Assembly: GCA_019751915.1 (NCBI GenBank)
Contig: JAIEMS010000055.1
Span: forward strand, 1 to 34,473
Length of the DNA stretch: 34,473 bases
Source of the DNA: Burkholderiaceae bacterium
Lineage (GTDB): Bacteria > Pseudomonadota > Gammaproteobacteria > Burkholderiales > Burkholderiaceae_C
Direction: 5' to 3'
A program made the translations under genes and the position numbers. Every line of letters starts with the position of its first letter. The stretch's first letter is position 1. The notes beneath the pieces are model-generated. The model was not told the origin of the DNA and did not search any database. It worked only from the letters and a program-made list of their open reading frames with translations. Positions 7,927 to 14,628 of the stretch are shown here, one piece after another.

Positions 7927-8949
7927 ATGCCACCGGATCGCCAGAAACTTATCCGCCAGTTGTTTGACGAATACATCGAGATGTATGCGTCCCGCGACAA
8001 GCGCTTGATTGACCGTTTTAGCCACAACTTCAGCGGCTATGCCGGCAGCAGCGAGGTGCTTGTCCAAGAGCGCGACGAGTGGATCAAAGTCACCCTGCAA
8101 GATTTTGCCCAAGTGCCCGGGCGCATTCGTATCGAGCTGCTCGACCTGTGCTTGCAAGACCTGAGTGAAGATGTGGTCGCTACCACGGCGTTTTTTCATA
8201 TCCATTTGCCCCAAGAAAATACCCTGTTTGCCCGCGAGACCGCGCGGCTGATGCTGGTGTTTTGCCGCGAGGGGCAGGCGTGGAAAATCACCCACAGTGG
8301 CATCTCGATCCCGTTTGGCTATGCCTGCGATGGCGAGGTGTACCCGCTGACGGGCTTGAATTTGCACAGCCAAAAGTTGGAGGCTTTGGTCGAGGAGCGC
8401 ACCTGCGCCTTAGAAGCCCTCAACAATAAACTCCAAGCGTTAAGTAACACCGACGGGCTGACCGGCATTGCCAACCGCCGCCACTTTGATGCCGTGCTGG
8501 CGCAAGAATGGGCGCGCGGCCAGCGCTCGGGCACGCCGCTGGCGGTCATCATGCTCGATGTCGATGTGTTCAAGCACTTTAACGACCACTACGGCCACTT
8601 GGCGGGCGATGGCTGTTTGCAGGCCTTGGCCCGTACCTTGGCCCACACCACCGGGCGGCGCGTGGGGGAGCTGGCAGCGCGTTTTGGTGGTGAAGAATTC
8701 GTTGTGCTGCTGCCGCGCACTGGCCCGGAGGCAGCGCTAGAGATTGCCCACCAAATCCAAAATGAACTGCGCGCACTGGCCCTGCCGCACGAGGGCGCGC
8801 CGTTTGGCATTGTCACCGTCAGTTTGGGTGTTGCCAGCACGGTGCCCCAGCGCGACAAGGCCCCCGACACTTTGGTGCAGTTGGCGGACGAGGCCCTCTA
8901 CCGGGCCAAGCAGTCGGGGCGCAACTGCGTCCAGCAGGCCAGCGGTTGA
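7927..8949 (+). CDS. NTF2/SnoaL-like domain fused to a GGDEF diguanylate cyclase
   Basis: A 340-residue protein without membrane segments. The first 145 residues (DEYIEMYASRDKRLIDRFS, TTAFFHIHLP, EGQAWKITHSGISIPFG) resemble the NTF2/SnoaL-like cone fold of DUF4440/SnoaL_3 proteins, a small-molecule or dimerisation module. A short helical linker (LEALVEERTCALEALNNKLQ) leads to a complete GGDEF domain of about 175-335 with NTDGLTGIANRRHFD, MLDVDVFKHFNDHYGH and GGEEF (254-258). The product is predicted to be an active cytoplasmic diguanylate cyclase. The inhibitory site five residues before GGEEF is RVGE rather than RxxD, so feedback inhibition may be weakened. The ATG at 7927 lies 29 bases after the GGDEF-EAL gene, so the two may be cotranscribed. 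Confidence 0.9.
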   Translation: MPPDRQKLIRQLFDEYIEMYASRDKRLIDRFSHNFSGYAGSSEVLVQERDEWIKVTLQDFAQVPGRIRIELLDLCLQDLSEDVVATTAFFHIHLPQENTLFARETARLMLVFCREGQAWKITHSGISIPFGYACDGEVYPLTGLNLHSQKLEALVEERTCALEALNNKLQALSNTDGLTGIANRRHFDAVLAQEWARGQRSGTPLAVIMLDVDVFKHFNDHYGHLAGDGCLQALARTLAHTTGRRVGELAARFGGEEFVVLLPRTGPEAALEIAHQIQNELRALALPHEGAPFGIVTVSLGVASTVPQRDKAPDTLVQLADEALYRAKQSGRNCVQQASG

Positions 8950-9041
8950 GCCTTGCGGTACGCCCAGCGCGTGCCCTTTTGTCGTCCAAAACCATCCAAA
9001 CAGAGCTTAAAGTGCCAGCAGCCTTTGGGCAGTCAGTGTTT

Positions 9042-9062
9042 ATAGCTATCAAAATCAGAGCA
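9042..9062. repeat. Dispersed repeat copy directly upstream of tex
   Basis: tagctatcaaaatcagagca ends directly against the tex start codon and carries the GCTATCAAAA core. The AGAG near its end is the only purine-rich stretch before the tex start, so the repeat may lie within the ribosome-binding region. Confidence 0.45.
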
Positions 9063-11441
9063 ATGAAAAACATCATTGGGCAAATCGCCACAGAAATCCG
9101 CATCACGGTGCCGCAAGTCCAAGCGGCCATTGAGCTGCTCGACAGCGGCGCTACCGTGCCTTTTATTGCCCGCTACCGCAAGGAAGCCACCCAAGGGCTG
9201 GACGACATCCAACTGCGTGAGCTGGAGGTGCGCCTGTCTTACCTGCGCGAACTGCAAGAGCGCCGCGTGGCGGTACTGAAAAGCATTGACGAGCAGGGCA
9301 AACTGACCGATGCCTTGCGCGCCGCCATCGCTGCCGCGCCGACCAAGCAAGAACTGGAAGATATTTACCTCCCCTTCAAGCAAAAGCGCCGCACCAAAGG
9401 CCAAATAGCCCGCGAGGCAGGCATCGAGCCATTGGCCGATAAGCTGTTTGCCGACCCGACATTGAACCCCGCTACCGAAGCCTTGGCCTTTTTGCGCCCT
9501 GCGCAGGTGCTCGACGATGGCAAACCCGGCCCCGATTTTTCGACCGTGCCCGCCGTGCTGGATGGGGTGCGCGATATTTTGTCGGAGCGCTGGGCCGAAG
9601 ATGCGCCGCTGGTGCAGTCGCTGCGCGAATGGTTGTGGGCTGAAGGTCTGCTGCGCAGCAAAAAAATCGACAGCAAAAACGAAAACGATCCTGAAGTCGC
9701 CAAGTTCCGTGATTATTTTGACTACGACGAACCACTGGGCCGGGTGCCATCGCACCGGGCGCTGGCGGTGTTTCGAGGGCGAGCGCTGGAAATTTTGGAT
9801 GCCAAACTGGCGCTGCCGATGGAGCCCGAACCGGGCAAACCCAGCCTCGCCGAGGGAAAAATCGCCCTGCATTTGCGCTGGAGCCACGCCGGGCGCGCTG
9901 GCGACGATTTGATTCGCAAATGCGTCGCTTGGACGTGGCGCGTCAAACTGAGCCTCTCGACCGAGCGCGACCTGTTCAGCCGCCTGCGTGACGAGGCAGA
10001 AAAAGTCGCTATCAAAGTGTTTGCCGACAATTTGCGCGATTTGTTGCTGGCCGCCCCCGCCGGGCCGCGCGTGGTGATGGGGCTAGACCCGGGCATCCGC
10101 ACGGGTGTCAAGGTGGCGGTGGTCGATGCCACAGGCAAGCTGGTCGATACCGCCACCGTGTACCCGCACGAGCCGCGCAAAGACTGGGATGGTGCCCTGC
10201 ACACGTTGGCCTTGTTGTGCCAAAAGCACGGCGTGAACCTGATTGCCATTGGCAACGGCACTGCCAGCCGTGAAACCGACAAATTGGCCGCTGATTTGAT
10301 CAAATTGTTGTCTAAACAGGCAGAAGCCCAAGAGCAGCAAGCGTTAGTAGCTATCGAAAAGATAGTGGTCAGCGAGTCTGGTGCCTCGGTCTATTCGGCC
10401 AGCGAGTACGCCAGCCAAGAAATGCCCGACGTGGATGTCAGCCTGCGCGGCGCGGCCAGCATTGCCCGGCGCTTGCAAGACCCGCTGGCCGAGCTGGTCA
10501 AAATCGACCCCAAAAGCATCGGTGTCGGTCAGTACCAGCACGACGTGAACCAGAGCGAACTGGCGCGCACCTTGGGCACGGTGGTCGAAGATTGCGTTAA
10601 TTCGGTCGGCGTTGATTTGAACACCGCCAGCGTGCCCTTGCTGTCGCGGGTTTCGGGGCTATCGGCCAGTGTTGCCAAGGCGGTGGTGCGCTGGCGCGAG
10701 GCCCACGGCGCTTTCCAAAACCGCAAACAATTGATGCAAGTGTCCGGGCTGGGGGCCAAGACCTTCGAGCAAAGCGCTGGCTTTTTGCGCATTCGCGGTG
10801 GCGACAACCCGTTGGACATGACCGGCGTTCACCCCGAAACCTACCCAGTGGTCGAGAAAATCATGGCCCACACCGGCCAGCCCGTCGCCGCCCTGATGGG
10901 GCGTGCTGACATGCTCAAAGCGCTGCAACCGGCACTGTTTGCCAACGACAAATTTGGCACCATCACCGTGCAAGACATTCTGGCCGAGCTAGAAAAGCCG
11001 GGCCGCGACCCGCGCCCAGATTTCAAGGTGGCGCGCTTGAACGACGACGTGCAAGACATCAAAGACCTGAAAGAAGGCATGGTGCTCGAAGGCACAGTCA
11101 GCAACGTGGCGCAGTTTGGCGCTTTTGTCGATCTGGGGGTGCACCAAGATGGGCTGGTACACGTCAGCCAGTTGGCACACAAGTTTGTCAGCGATGCGCG
11201 CGAGGTGGTCAAAACCGGCGACATCGTGAAAGTCAAAGTGCTGGAGGTCGATGTGCCGCGCAAGCGCATCAGCCTGAGCATGAAACTCGATGCCGCCCCA
11301 GCCCGGTCAGGTGGCCCACGCGACAACCGCTTTGAGGGCGCAGGGCGAACCCACCAGCCCCTGCGCCACGGCAACCCGGCACCAGCCGCCCCATCGAGCA
11401 TGGCCGCAGCTTTTGCCAAACTACAGGGCAAGGGCCGCTAA
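9063..11441 (+). CDS. tex: Tex family RNA-binding transcription accessory protein
   Basis: A 792-residue Tex protein from the ATG at 9063, close to the family's usual length. Parts in order: N-terminal helical Tex domain (QVQAAIELLDSGATVPFIAR), YqgF/RuvC-like domain from about 337 (GLDPGIRTGVKVAVVDATGK), helix-hairpin-helix region about 510-580 (VDLNTASVPLLSRVSGL), and S1 domain about 665-745 (GTVSNVAQFGAFVDLGVHQD). Tex is a conserved nucleic-acid-binding protein that affects transcription and stress tolerance in several bacteria. A TTG start at 8946 would add 39 residues covering a repeat-containing spacer and is unlikely. Compared with the E. coli protein as I remember it, there are about ten extra residues around 417-432, exactly where the dispersed repeat is recognisable in the DNA (10336-10368). 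The HDOD gene starts 16 bases after the stop. Confidence 0.95.
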   Translation: MKNIIGQIATEIRITVPQVQAAIELLDSGATVPFIARYRKEATQGLDDIQLRELEVRLSYLRELQERRVAVLKSIDEQGKLTDALRAAIAAAPTKQELEDIYLPFKQKRRTKGQIAREAGIEPLADKLFADPTLNPATEALAFLRPAQVLDDGKPGPDFSTVPAVLDGVRDILSERWAEDAPLVQSLREWLWAEGLLRSKKIDSKNENDPEVAKFRDYFDYDEPLGRVPSHRALAVFRGRALEILDAKLALPMEPEPGKPSLAEGKIALHLRWSHAGRAGDDLIRKCVAWTWRVKLSLSTERDLFSRLRDEAEKVAIKVFADNLRDLLLAAPAGPRVVMGLDPGIRTGVKVAVVDATGKLVDTATVYPHEPRKDWDGALHTLALLCQKHGVNLIAIGNGTASRETDKLAADLIKLLSKQAEAQEQQALVAIEKIVVSESGASVYSASEYASQEMPDVDVSLRGAASIARRLQDPLAELVKIDPKSIGVGQYQHDVNQSELARTLGTVVEDCVNSVGVDLNTASVPLLSRVSGLSASVAKAVVRWREAHGAFQNRKQLMQVSGLGAKTFEQSAGFLRIRGGDNPLDMTGVHPETYPVVEKIMAHTGQPVAALMGRADMLKALQPALFANDKFGTITVQDILAELEKPGRDPRPDFKVARLNDDVQDIKDLKEGMVLEGTVSNVAQFGAFVDLGVHQDGLVHVSQLAHKFVSDAREVVKTGDIVKVKVLEVDVPRKRISLSMKLDAAPARSGGPRDNRFEGAGRTHQPLRHGNPAPAAPSSMAAAFAKLQGKGR
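10336..10368. repeat. Dispersed repeat copy inside the tex coding region
   Basis: agcaagcgttagtagctatc (10336-10355), then GAAAAGATAG, matches the repeat consensus AAGCGCTAGNAGCTATCAAAA seen elsewhere in this window. It is read in frame as QQALVAIEKIV and falls in a segment that is longer than in standard Tex proteins, between the YqgF-domain helix DLIK and the conserved VVSESGASVYSASE. The match is imperfect, as expected for an old, selected insertion. Confidence 0.45.
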
Positions 11442-11457
11442 AGCGCGGGAACTGTTC

Positions 11458-12267
11458 ATGGACTTCACGACCCTGCTGGCGCTGCCGACCGAACTGCCCA
11501 GCCAGCCACGCGCTGTGGCCTTGCTGATGAACGAACTCAAGCACGAGGAGCCTAACCTGCGGCGGGTGAACCAACTTTTTGGCACCGACCCAGCGCTGGC
11601 TGCACGTTTGCTGGAGCAGGCCAATTCGCCCGCATTTGCGCTGCAAGGGCAGATTGCCGGCATTTCTGAGGCGCTGGCGCTGCTGGGCGTGGCGCAGTTG
11701 CGCAGCTTGGTCAATACAGCCCCGCTGGGCACCACCTCGCGCTCGGTGCCGGGCATGAACATGCAGCATTTTTGGCGCTACAGCCTCAATACCGCCAAAC
11801 TAGCGCGCTCGCTGGCGGGCAGCGTGCAGCAAAGCCAAGTGGCTGCCTACACCGCAGGCCTGCTGCATGGTTTGGGCGAGATTTTGATCCACCGTGCCCA
11901 CCCGGAAAAAATGGAATCGTTCAACGCATTGGCACCGCCGCTGGACATTCGGCGCGGCAAGCTGGAGCAGCGCTTGTTTGGGTACTGCTATGGCCGCGTC
12001 AGCGCAGCACTGGCCCGGCGTTGGCAGTTGCCGCAATTGGTGGTCGATGCCCTGAACTACCAACACGCCCCGTTTGATAACCGCGCTTACGAGCCGCTGG
12101 CGGGCGTGGTTCATTTGGCCTCGTGGCGTGCCCGCGCCCGTGAAGCGGGCCTGACCGACAAAGAAATGGCCGTAACCTTTCCGGCGGAGGTCGGCTTGGC
12201 GCTGGGCTTGGACATTGACATGGTGCTGCGCCAAGACCCGATTGATTGGTTGGCGCGGCATGGGTGA
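11458..12267 (+). CDS. HDOD domain protein
   Basis: A 269-residue cytoplasmic protein from the ATG at 11458 (GGGA at 11447-11450 as ribosome site). The body matches the HDOD domain: LPSQPRAVALLMNEL at the start, then FGTDPALAARLLEQANS, ISEALALLGVAQLRSLV, AAYTAGLLHGLGEILI and WQLPQLVVDALNYQH. HDOD is a catalytically dead relative of HD phosphohydrolases that usually serves in signalling, often together with c-di-GMP proteins. It lies 16 bases downstream of tex; two GGDEF genes are upstream. No output domain is fused, so the protein probably acts by protein contact. The reading frame extends upstream into tex, but that part has no HDOD similarity. Confidence 0.88.
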   Translation: MDFTTLLALPTELPSQPRAVALLMNELKHEEPNLRRVNQLFGTDPALAARLLEQANSPAFALQGQIAGISEALALLGVAQLRSLVNTAPLGTTSRSVPGMNMQHFWRYSLNTAKLARSLAGSVQQSQVAAYTAGLLHGLGEILIHRAHPEKMESFNALAPPLDIRRGKLEQRLFGYCYGRVSAALARRWQLPQLVVDALNYQHAPFDNRAYEPLAGVVHLASWRARAREAGLTDKEMAVTFPAEVGLALGLDIDMVLRQDPIDWLARHG

Positions 12268-12564
12268 AATTCCAAACAGATTGGAATCGTAAATGGGCCA
12301 AGAGCAAGGCGTTGAATCGGTCAAAATTAAATCGGTTGCAGGTGTTTGATGGTATGGATTAATTCTGTATTGCCTGAAAATATATCTCAATCAAAATTGG
12401 CCCTCTTCATGTTGGATGCAAGAATAAATTTATGAGCAAAGTTCATTAAAACTACAATAGGAAGCACCTTGAATTGCAGAACAACCTCGCAAGGTTTTAA
12501 TCAAAAACCCATTGCAAATGGATGATGGCCTCACCCATACCACTGTGAAGTCAGTAAGTTAATT

Positions 12565-12606
12565 GACTACGACTACGACTACGACTACGACTACGACTAC
12601 GACCAC
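12565..12606. repeat. Hexanucleotide tandem repeat (GACTAC)6 plus one variant unit
   Basis: Six perfect GACTAC units (12565-12600) are followed by the variant GACCAC (12601-12606). Arrays of this kind change length by replication slippage. It starts about 160 bases upstream of the lipoprotein gene start, upstream of the candidate -10, so it does not alter a reading frame but could change promoter geometry. Confidence 0.95.
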
Positions 12607-12694
12607 GGCGCGGGATTTTTCGAGTGAAATTAAGTTTTTAGACGGCTGATTCCCATTGGAAAATGACCATCCAAATTTTTCTGGTCGGGATAGG

Positions 12695-12719
12695 CCTGTA
12701 AAATAATTTTTTCTACAGG
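12695..12719 (+). promoter_or_regulatory. Hairpin overlapping the Shine-Dalgarno of the lipoprotein gene
   Basis: CCTGTA (12695-12700) pairs with TACAGG (12714-12719), and inner A/T pairs could extend the stem. The right arm overlaps the start of the ribosome site AGGGAG (12717-12722), five bases before the ATG at 12728. Such a stem could limit ribosome access; with only six firm pairs it may be weak or temperature-dependent. This is inference from sequence only. Confidence 0.3.
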
Positions 12720-12727
12720 GAGTAACC

Positions 12728-14125
12728 ATGACGATTAATAAACAAAGCATTGCCACGGCTGTTGATACGACACGCCGACAGTTAACAGGATTGTTCTGCG
12801 GCAGCGGGCTGCTCACCTTGGCGGGTTGTGGCGGCAGTGGCGCAGATACTACAGGTACTGTAGTAGATACATTGCCAGCTATTCCGCGTATCACACTGGC
12901 CCCTCAATCTACCAGTGCTATAGAGGGAAAAACCTTCACCTTAACCGTAGAAGCCTCTGGTTTGAACCTGACTTACCAATGGAAGCGCAACGGCATCGCA
13001 CTGAATGCTGCAACAGGCAACAGCTTGCAGCTCACCGCCACCAGTGCCGATAACGGTGCAAAGTACACCGTAGTGGTCAGCAACTCGGCAGGCCAAGTGG
13101 AAAGCACTGCGGCAGTGCTGACCTTGAAATCGAGTGGCACTATCAGCTTGCTGGCAGGCGGTTTGGGCGCAGGTGCATCGGCCCAACCAGGTCAAGTCGA
13201 CGGTCAAGGTGCCCAAGCCCGGTTTGCCAACATGAGTGCCAGCTGTGTGGACCAGAGTGGCAACGTCTATGTAATCGACGCGTTGGCGAAGACCTTGCGT
13301 AAGGTCACACCCACGGGAATTGCTTCTACCTTGTTCACCGACTTTCCTTCCGATGGCGGTCTAGCGGTAGACGCCCAAGGCTATTTTTACGGTGTGCGCA
13401 AACACGCCATCATCAAGGTGGCACCGTCAGGGATACAGCAGTTGTGGGCCGGGCAAATCGATGTGCTGGGTTTTGCCGATGGCACCGGTGCAATGGCCAG
13501 TTTTGCCCGACCAATGGGTCTGGTGTTTGACGCGCAGGGTAACTTGCTGGTCGGAGACTCTCCCAATGCGACCCAACCAGATTCTTTGTCTGTGTATTTG
13601 AACTACACCTACGGTGGAACGATTCGCAAGATCACCCCCGCTGGTGTCGTCAGCACCATTGCAGGTATAGCGGGCCAACTTTTTTCTCAGTACAGCATAT
13701 ACGTGTCAAGCACTCCTTTTCCGAATCCGGATCTCATGTTCATTTCGGCAAGCGCCTTGGCGACGGATGCCACTGGCAGGATATGGGTGCTCGACCGCTC
13801 AGGTGTTCGCCGCATTGATGCACAAGGTAGCACCCCCGTCTGGCTGTTGCGCCACGGCAATCCAACCTCCATGTCCTACGCTGTGGGTTCATCAGGGGAT
13901 GTCTACGTTGCTGATGGGCATGTGATCAGCAAATTGAGCGCTGATGGAACCAAAACGGTGGTGGCCGGTGTAGATGCACCCGATCATGAGGGCGTTCACC
14001 ATGAGGGCGTTCAGCTTGGTGCACTGCCTGGTAGCTTGGGACAGGTCACATCCATTGCTTGCGGCGCAGAAAATGTTTTGTATGCTTGCTCTGAAAATTC
14101 TGTTTTGCGGATTCAGATGGCCTGA
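12728..14125 (+). CDS. Secreted lipoprotein with an Ig-like domain and NHL-type beta-propeller
   Basis: A 465-residue exported protein. The N-terminus TTRRQLTGLFCGSGLLTLAGC ends in a lipobox with C34 as the lipidated residue. The twin arginine at 16-17 followed by a hydrophobic stretch suggests Tat export, although a Sec route cannot be excluded. Residues about 50-135 form an Ig-like domain (GKTFTLTVEASGLNLTYQWK, YTVVVSNSAGQVES). The rest contains repeated NHL-like units such as SGNVYVIDALAKTLRKVTP, MGLVFDAQGNLLVGD and GGTIRKITPAGVVSTIAG, expected to fold as a beta-propeller for binding proteins, glycans or other ligands at the cell surface. The ATG has a good AGGGAG site. The gene stands alone, with an AT-rich leader containing a tandem repeat. 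The exact role is unknown. Confidence 0.85.
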   Translation: MTINKQSIATAVDTTRRQLTGLFCGSGLLTLAGCGGSGADTTGTVVDTLPAIPRITLAPQSTSAIEGKTFTLTVEASGLNLTYQWKRNGIALNAATGNSLQLTATSADNGAKYTVVVSNSAGQVESTAAVLTLKSSGTISLLAGGLGAGASAQPGQVDGQGAQARFANMSASCVDQSGNVYVIDALAKTLRKVTPTGIASTLFTDFPSDGGLAVDAQGYFYGVRKHAIIKVAPSGIQQLWAGQIDVLGFADGTGAMASFARPMGLVFDAQGNLLVGDSPNATQPDSLSVYLNYTYGGTIRKITPAGVVSTIAGIAGQLFSQYSIYVSSTPFPNPDLMFISASALATDATGRIWVLDRSGVRRIDAQGSTPVWLLRHGNPTSMSYAVGSSGDVYVADGHVISKLSADGTKTVVAGVDAPDHEGVHHEGVQLGALPGSLGQVTSIACGAENVLYACSENSVLRIQMA

Positions 14126-14146
14126 TTCGTCAGAATGTGGCTCGGT

Positions 14147-14174
14147 CGGCTGATTTAATCCATTGAATCAGCCG
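14147..14174. repeat. 9-bp inverted repeat after the lipoprotein gene
   Basis: CGGCTGATT (14147-14155) and AATCAGCCG (14166-14174) pair perfectly around a 10-base loop, 21 bases after the lipoprotein stop. It could end transcription, but it has no T-run behind it. Confidence 0.5.
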
Positions 14175-14201
14175 CTTCCAGACCGATTTCTATTCGGAAG
14201 T

Positions 14202-14223
14202 GACCGGCCTAATTTGGCCGGTC
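14202..14223. promoter_or_regulatory. Strong 8-bp palindrome upstream of the 113-aa gene
   Basis: GACCGGCC (14202-14209) and GGCCGGTC (14216-14223) pair perfectly around a TAATTT loop. The GC-rich stem in an AT-rich spacer, 47 bases before the next start codon, could be an operator, an mRNA leader hairpin or a terminator lacking a clear U-tract. No factor can be named. Confidence 0.4.
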
Positions 14224-14270
14224 GATGTTATTTGGCCAATAAAACCAGAAATTTTATGAGGAATCGAGCT

Positions 14271-14612
14271 ATGCATGGTAAGTCAGTGAGAGGCAAAAAA
14301 ATTAATTCTACCGAAGATGATTATCAAATAACTCCTGCTGGAGTTCTTATTATGTTGGCTTATTATGCCTATGATAAAACAGGGGAATGCCCGCCAGAAG
14401 TCCGTGATCGTAATTTAGAAAAGGTAAATGCAGTTTTGTCAGCAGCGCGCATTGGAGGATTTATGCAAGCCGATGTTCTGGAAACGATTTTATCTCAAAG
14501 AGAAATTTCAGCACGAACTGGAGCGTTGGCTGTAGCAGCCTGCAACGCTGCCGGACAAGAGGCTTTGGTTAAAATATTTGGCGACCCAAGAGCATTAAAA
14601 AAACACCATTAA
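14271..14612 (+). CDS. Unknown 113-residue protein next to a chemoreceptor gene
   Basis: I do not recognise this protein. The chosen ATG at 14271 has GAGGA (14258-14262) at proper spacing; an ATG at 14256 and upstream codons are less well placed. The product has a basic N-terminus (KSVRGKK), then mostly predicted helix: ITPAGVLIMLAYYAYDKTG, RNLEKVNAVLSAARIGGFMQ, VLETILSQREISARTGALAV and a basic end ALKKHH. It has no signal peptide and no obvious membrane segment, so it should be cytoplasmic. Base composition is more AT-rich than the flanking housekeeping genes, which hints at transfer. The chemoreceptor gene begins 16 bases after the stop, so the two are probably one transcription unit and may work together. 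Confidence 0.72.
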   Translation: MHGKSVRGKKINSTEDDYQITPAGVLIMLAYYAYDKTGECPPEVRDRNLEKVNAVLSAARIGGFMQADVLETILSQREISARTGALAVAACNAAGQEALVKIFGDPRALKKHH

Positions 14613-14628
14613 ATAAATTAATATTTGT

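Larger units (their letters stand above)
12268..12727. other. AT-rich intergenic region with a tandem repeat and a candidate promoter
   Basis: 460 bases without a credible gene. After the HDOD stop there is a small hairpin ATTCCAA/TTGGAAT (12269-12287) without a T-run, so it is a poor terminator. A low-GC stretch follows to about 12560, then the GACTAC tandem array, then a short leader to the lipoprotein gene. TAAAAT at 12699-12704 could be a -10 element, but the -35 position holds only a T-rich sequence, so promoter placement is tentative. No tRNA or riboswitch fold was recognised by eye. Confidence 0.6.

Noticed and set aside
8946-9062. TTG start giving tex 39 more residues
   Set aside because: The added sequence overlaps the end of the GGDEF gene and the repeat-containing spacer and does not look like the Tex N-terminus; ATG 9063 gives the normal length.
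10008-10017. GCTATCAAAG in tex as another dispersed repeat copy
   Set aside because: It encodes a normal conserved part of Tex, has no flanking arm, and is probably a chance match.
12269-12287. ATTCCAA/TTGGAAT hairpin as a terminator after the HDOD gene
   Set aside because: The stem is short and AT-rich and no T-run follows, so it does not meet the pattern of an intrinsic terminator.
12559-12894. Minus-strand frame ending in a long valine run made by the GACTAC repeat
   Set aside because: The valine run is only the reverse reading of the tandem repeat, and the frame overlaps the lipoprotein signal region; no ribosome site or family was seen.
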